Assembly: GCA_038380795.1 (NCBI GenBank)
Contig: CM076270.1
Span: forward strand, 20,166,001 to 20,230,000
Reading direction: 5' to 3'
Origin: Pyrocephalus nanus
Taxonomy: Eukaryota > Chordata > Aves > Passeriformes > Tyrannidae
Length of the DNA: 64,000 nucleotides
Position 1 is the stretch's first letter. Every line of letters starts with the position of its first letter. Of this stretch, positions 62,425 through 64,000 are shown in pieces. The position numbers and the translations under genes are program-made. The notes beneath the pieces are model-generated. The model saw only the letters and a program-made list of their open reading frames with translations. It made no database searches and was not told the DNA's origin.

Positions 62425-62623
62425 CACCCACCAAACTTTGGTATTCGTGCCCTAGGGATGAGAATGATCAGGTACTGCAGCAGGACATGTTCCACCCTTT
62501 CCAGGGGCTGGTCTAAGTCATCACTGATGGAAGGTACCACAGGAGCTGAGAGAGCCTGGTCTGCCAATCCAGACAACTGCACAAAGGGTGGGGTTGCTCT
62601 GCCTGGTCCATGATATCCTGCTC
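62425..62623 (-). other. candidate internal coding exon, 199 bases
   Basis: On the minus strand CTTTTCTGTGTCTGCTGTAG gives a strong 3' splice site directly above 62623. GGGTG|GTAAGTGG gives a near-consensus 5' splice site directly below 62425. One frame is open through all 199 bases (2 + 65 codons + 2, intron phases 1 and 2). It has balanced amino-acid use, a proline/glycine-rich first part and an acidic-then-hydrophobic second part ending in a basic, glycine-containing segment. The open frame coincides with both splice sites, which is better than any other segment here. I do not recognise the protein, and a decoy exon or old retrocopy is possible. Confidence 0.35.
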
Positions 62624-63802
62624 CTACAGCAGACACAGAAAAGCTGGATCGCAATTGTTCTCTCACAGAATATATAACTGTGCACAGGGTGTTGCATTTT
62701 GGGATTAAGTGTATTTTGAACTTCTGGTTTTGTGGAAGATCAAGGGAGGGAGTCAATTATGGCAGAAGATCCAGTTATCTTGGCTGTTGAAACTTCATTC
62801 TGGTACTACTGTTCCTCTCAGCAGTTGGTGTGGTCAGATGTCCTCGTCTTGACTTTGCATTCTTAACAAAATTTTGTGAAATACTGCAGTGGAGAAGAGT
62901 TTCTTACTGAGCTAGGTGTTCCACTCTTGTCTGAGGACTACTGACTTGTAAATTTAACCCATCTCTTTGAAAATGCCCCTCCAGCATCAGGATCATAAGC
63001 CTGAACATTTTCCCCAAGTGCAGTGGCATTTTCACCCCTCTGAATATCCTCCCTAGAACTGTGCTGGCACCACAGCCTTGCCCTGCACCCCACATTTCTG
63101 TTTGGATGATGGTCATTGCTTTCCCAGCTGCAGTGTGTGATGGGTTCCCTCCAAATCCTGAAGGGATATTGGTATTTGGGAAAGTGTTACCTGGCTCTAG
63201 GTTTTGTTCCTCGTTTGTAGCCCAGTAAAAATGGGATTAGAGTCTACCTTTCTTCGCCCTCAGTTGCTGCTCATGATATAATGGTCTTCTCTTGGCTACT
63301 GAGTGAAAAGTTCCTCATCTCGGGACAATTTTCAAATTGCAGAGACAGTTTTTGCTGTGGTAATCACCTTGCATACACCTGATCACTTTGTGTGAAGCAC
63401 TGAATACCTTAAGAGGCCATTAAGTGCAGGATTTTGCTGGATTGGACTGTGTCATTTTATTAAGGAAAGAGGCACCTGAAATCTGATCTCTAATACATTC
63501 TGTGAGTGGAGCAGCAGCTGGGGGCAAACAGAGGCAGTTTTGCTTGAAATTCAAAGTGCAGTAGCTCAGAGACAGCCATCTGTATGCATTTAGGGAATCT
63601 GAAATTACCTGAATGCCTGGCAATTTTTTTGTAATTATCTCAGAAATGAATTATGATATAGCACAGATAATTCTCCAGCTCTTTCATTCTTACTTTGATA
63701 AAACCTACTAAAAATCTGTTGCCTATTTTGTTCTTTGCTGGGATTAAAAAAAAAAATCCCTCAAAGAAACAAACAAAATAGCATGAAAGATTGTACTGGA
63801 AA
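62624..63802. other. unassigned sequence upstream of the minus-strand exon candidate
   Basis: A minus-strand frame at 62904-63116 ends at a good donor-like CTCA|GTAAGAAA, but its acceptor is weak and its end phase does not match the start phase of the candidate at 62425-62623. No repeat was recognised. Confidence 0.3.
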
Positions 63803-63818
63803 GTGTGTGTGTGTGTGT
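63803..63818 (+). repeat. (GT)8 microsatellite
   Basis: Eight GT units. The last 180 bases after it hold an open frame to the window edge with no splice or family support. Confidence 0.95.
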
Positions 63819-64000
63819 TTTAAAGATTCCACATTTTAAAGACAAACAAGGGAGGGCTGAAATTTACTACAACAGCTTCACTGAAAATGATTCCATCACT
63901 CAGATCAAAAGCAGACAAAAATCACAGAAACATTTGGAAGAGGCAGCAGTGCCAGAGCATGATTTTAGCTATTTTGGGAGAGCAGCTGCTTCTCTCTGAC

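Noticed and set aside
62904..63116. Minus-strand frame ending at a GTAAGA donor-like site
   Set aside because: The acceptor is weak and its end phase does not fit the start phase of the 62425-62623 candidate. Not strong enough to list as an exon.
1..64000. CRISPR arrays, tRNA, rRNA and bacterial-type operons
   Set aside because: No spaced repeat array, no tRNA B-box-like GGTTCRAATCC and no rRNA core sequences were seen, and the window is clearly eukaryotic.

Overview
This is an animal nuclear window. It is AT-rich and gene-poor by inspection, with no long uninterrupted reading frame, no operon-like gene packing and no CRISPR array, tRNA or rRNA that I could see. The clearest taxonomic marker is a set of CR1 LINE 3' ends (about 10195-10292, 19430-20068, 50445-50690), one of them finishing in the ATTCTATG-type tail typical of birds. 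There is also a fragment at 36371-36485 that I recognise as an avian endogenous-retrovirus LTR. I infer a bird. I cannot name the species, chromosome or host gene. The sequence looks like the inside of a large intron or an intergenic stretch.

Layout. 1-300: a weak candidate 3'-terminal exon with a polyadenylation signal. About 610-780 and 9451-9535: old, eroded CR1/L3-like relics. 2318-2383: a T22 run followed by C-tracts. 7909-8040: a T-run and an A-rich run facing each other. 10195-10292: a CR1 3' end. 19430-20068: an old CR1 split by a younger CR1 in the same orientation. 36371-36485: the LTR fragment on the minus strand. 42963-43036, 45091-45190, 47934-47974 and 49100-49145: simple repeats. 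50445-50690: another CR1 3' end.

Genes. No protein-coding gene can be assigned with confidence. I list five internal segments that combine a good 3' splice site, a good 5' splice site and an open frame: 33458-33576 and 62425-62623 on the minus strand, and 37823-37893, 48982-49039 and 60320-60382 on the plus strand. The two minus-strand segments are the most exon-like objects in the window. Vertebrate introns hold many decoy exons, so each entry has low confidence and needs RNA or cross-species conservation evidence.

The rest is unique-looking non-coding sequence with short tandem duplications, perfect short inverted repeats, microsatellites and a few AT-rich blocks with homeodomain-like TAATTA sites. 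I saw no convincing new system. The most useful leads are the two minus-strand exon candidates, the nested CR1 pair and the LTR fragment.
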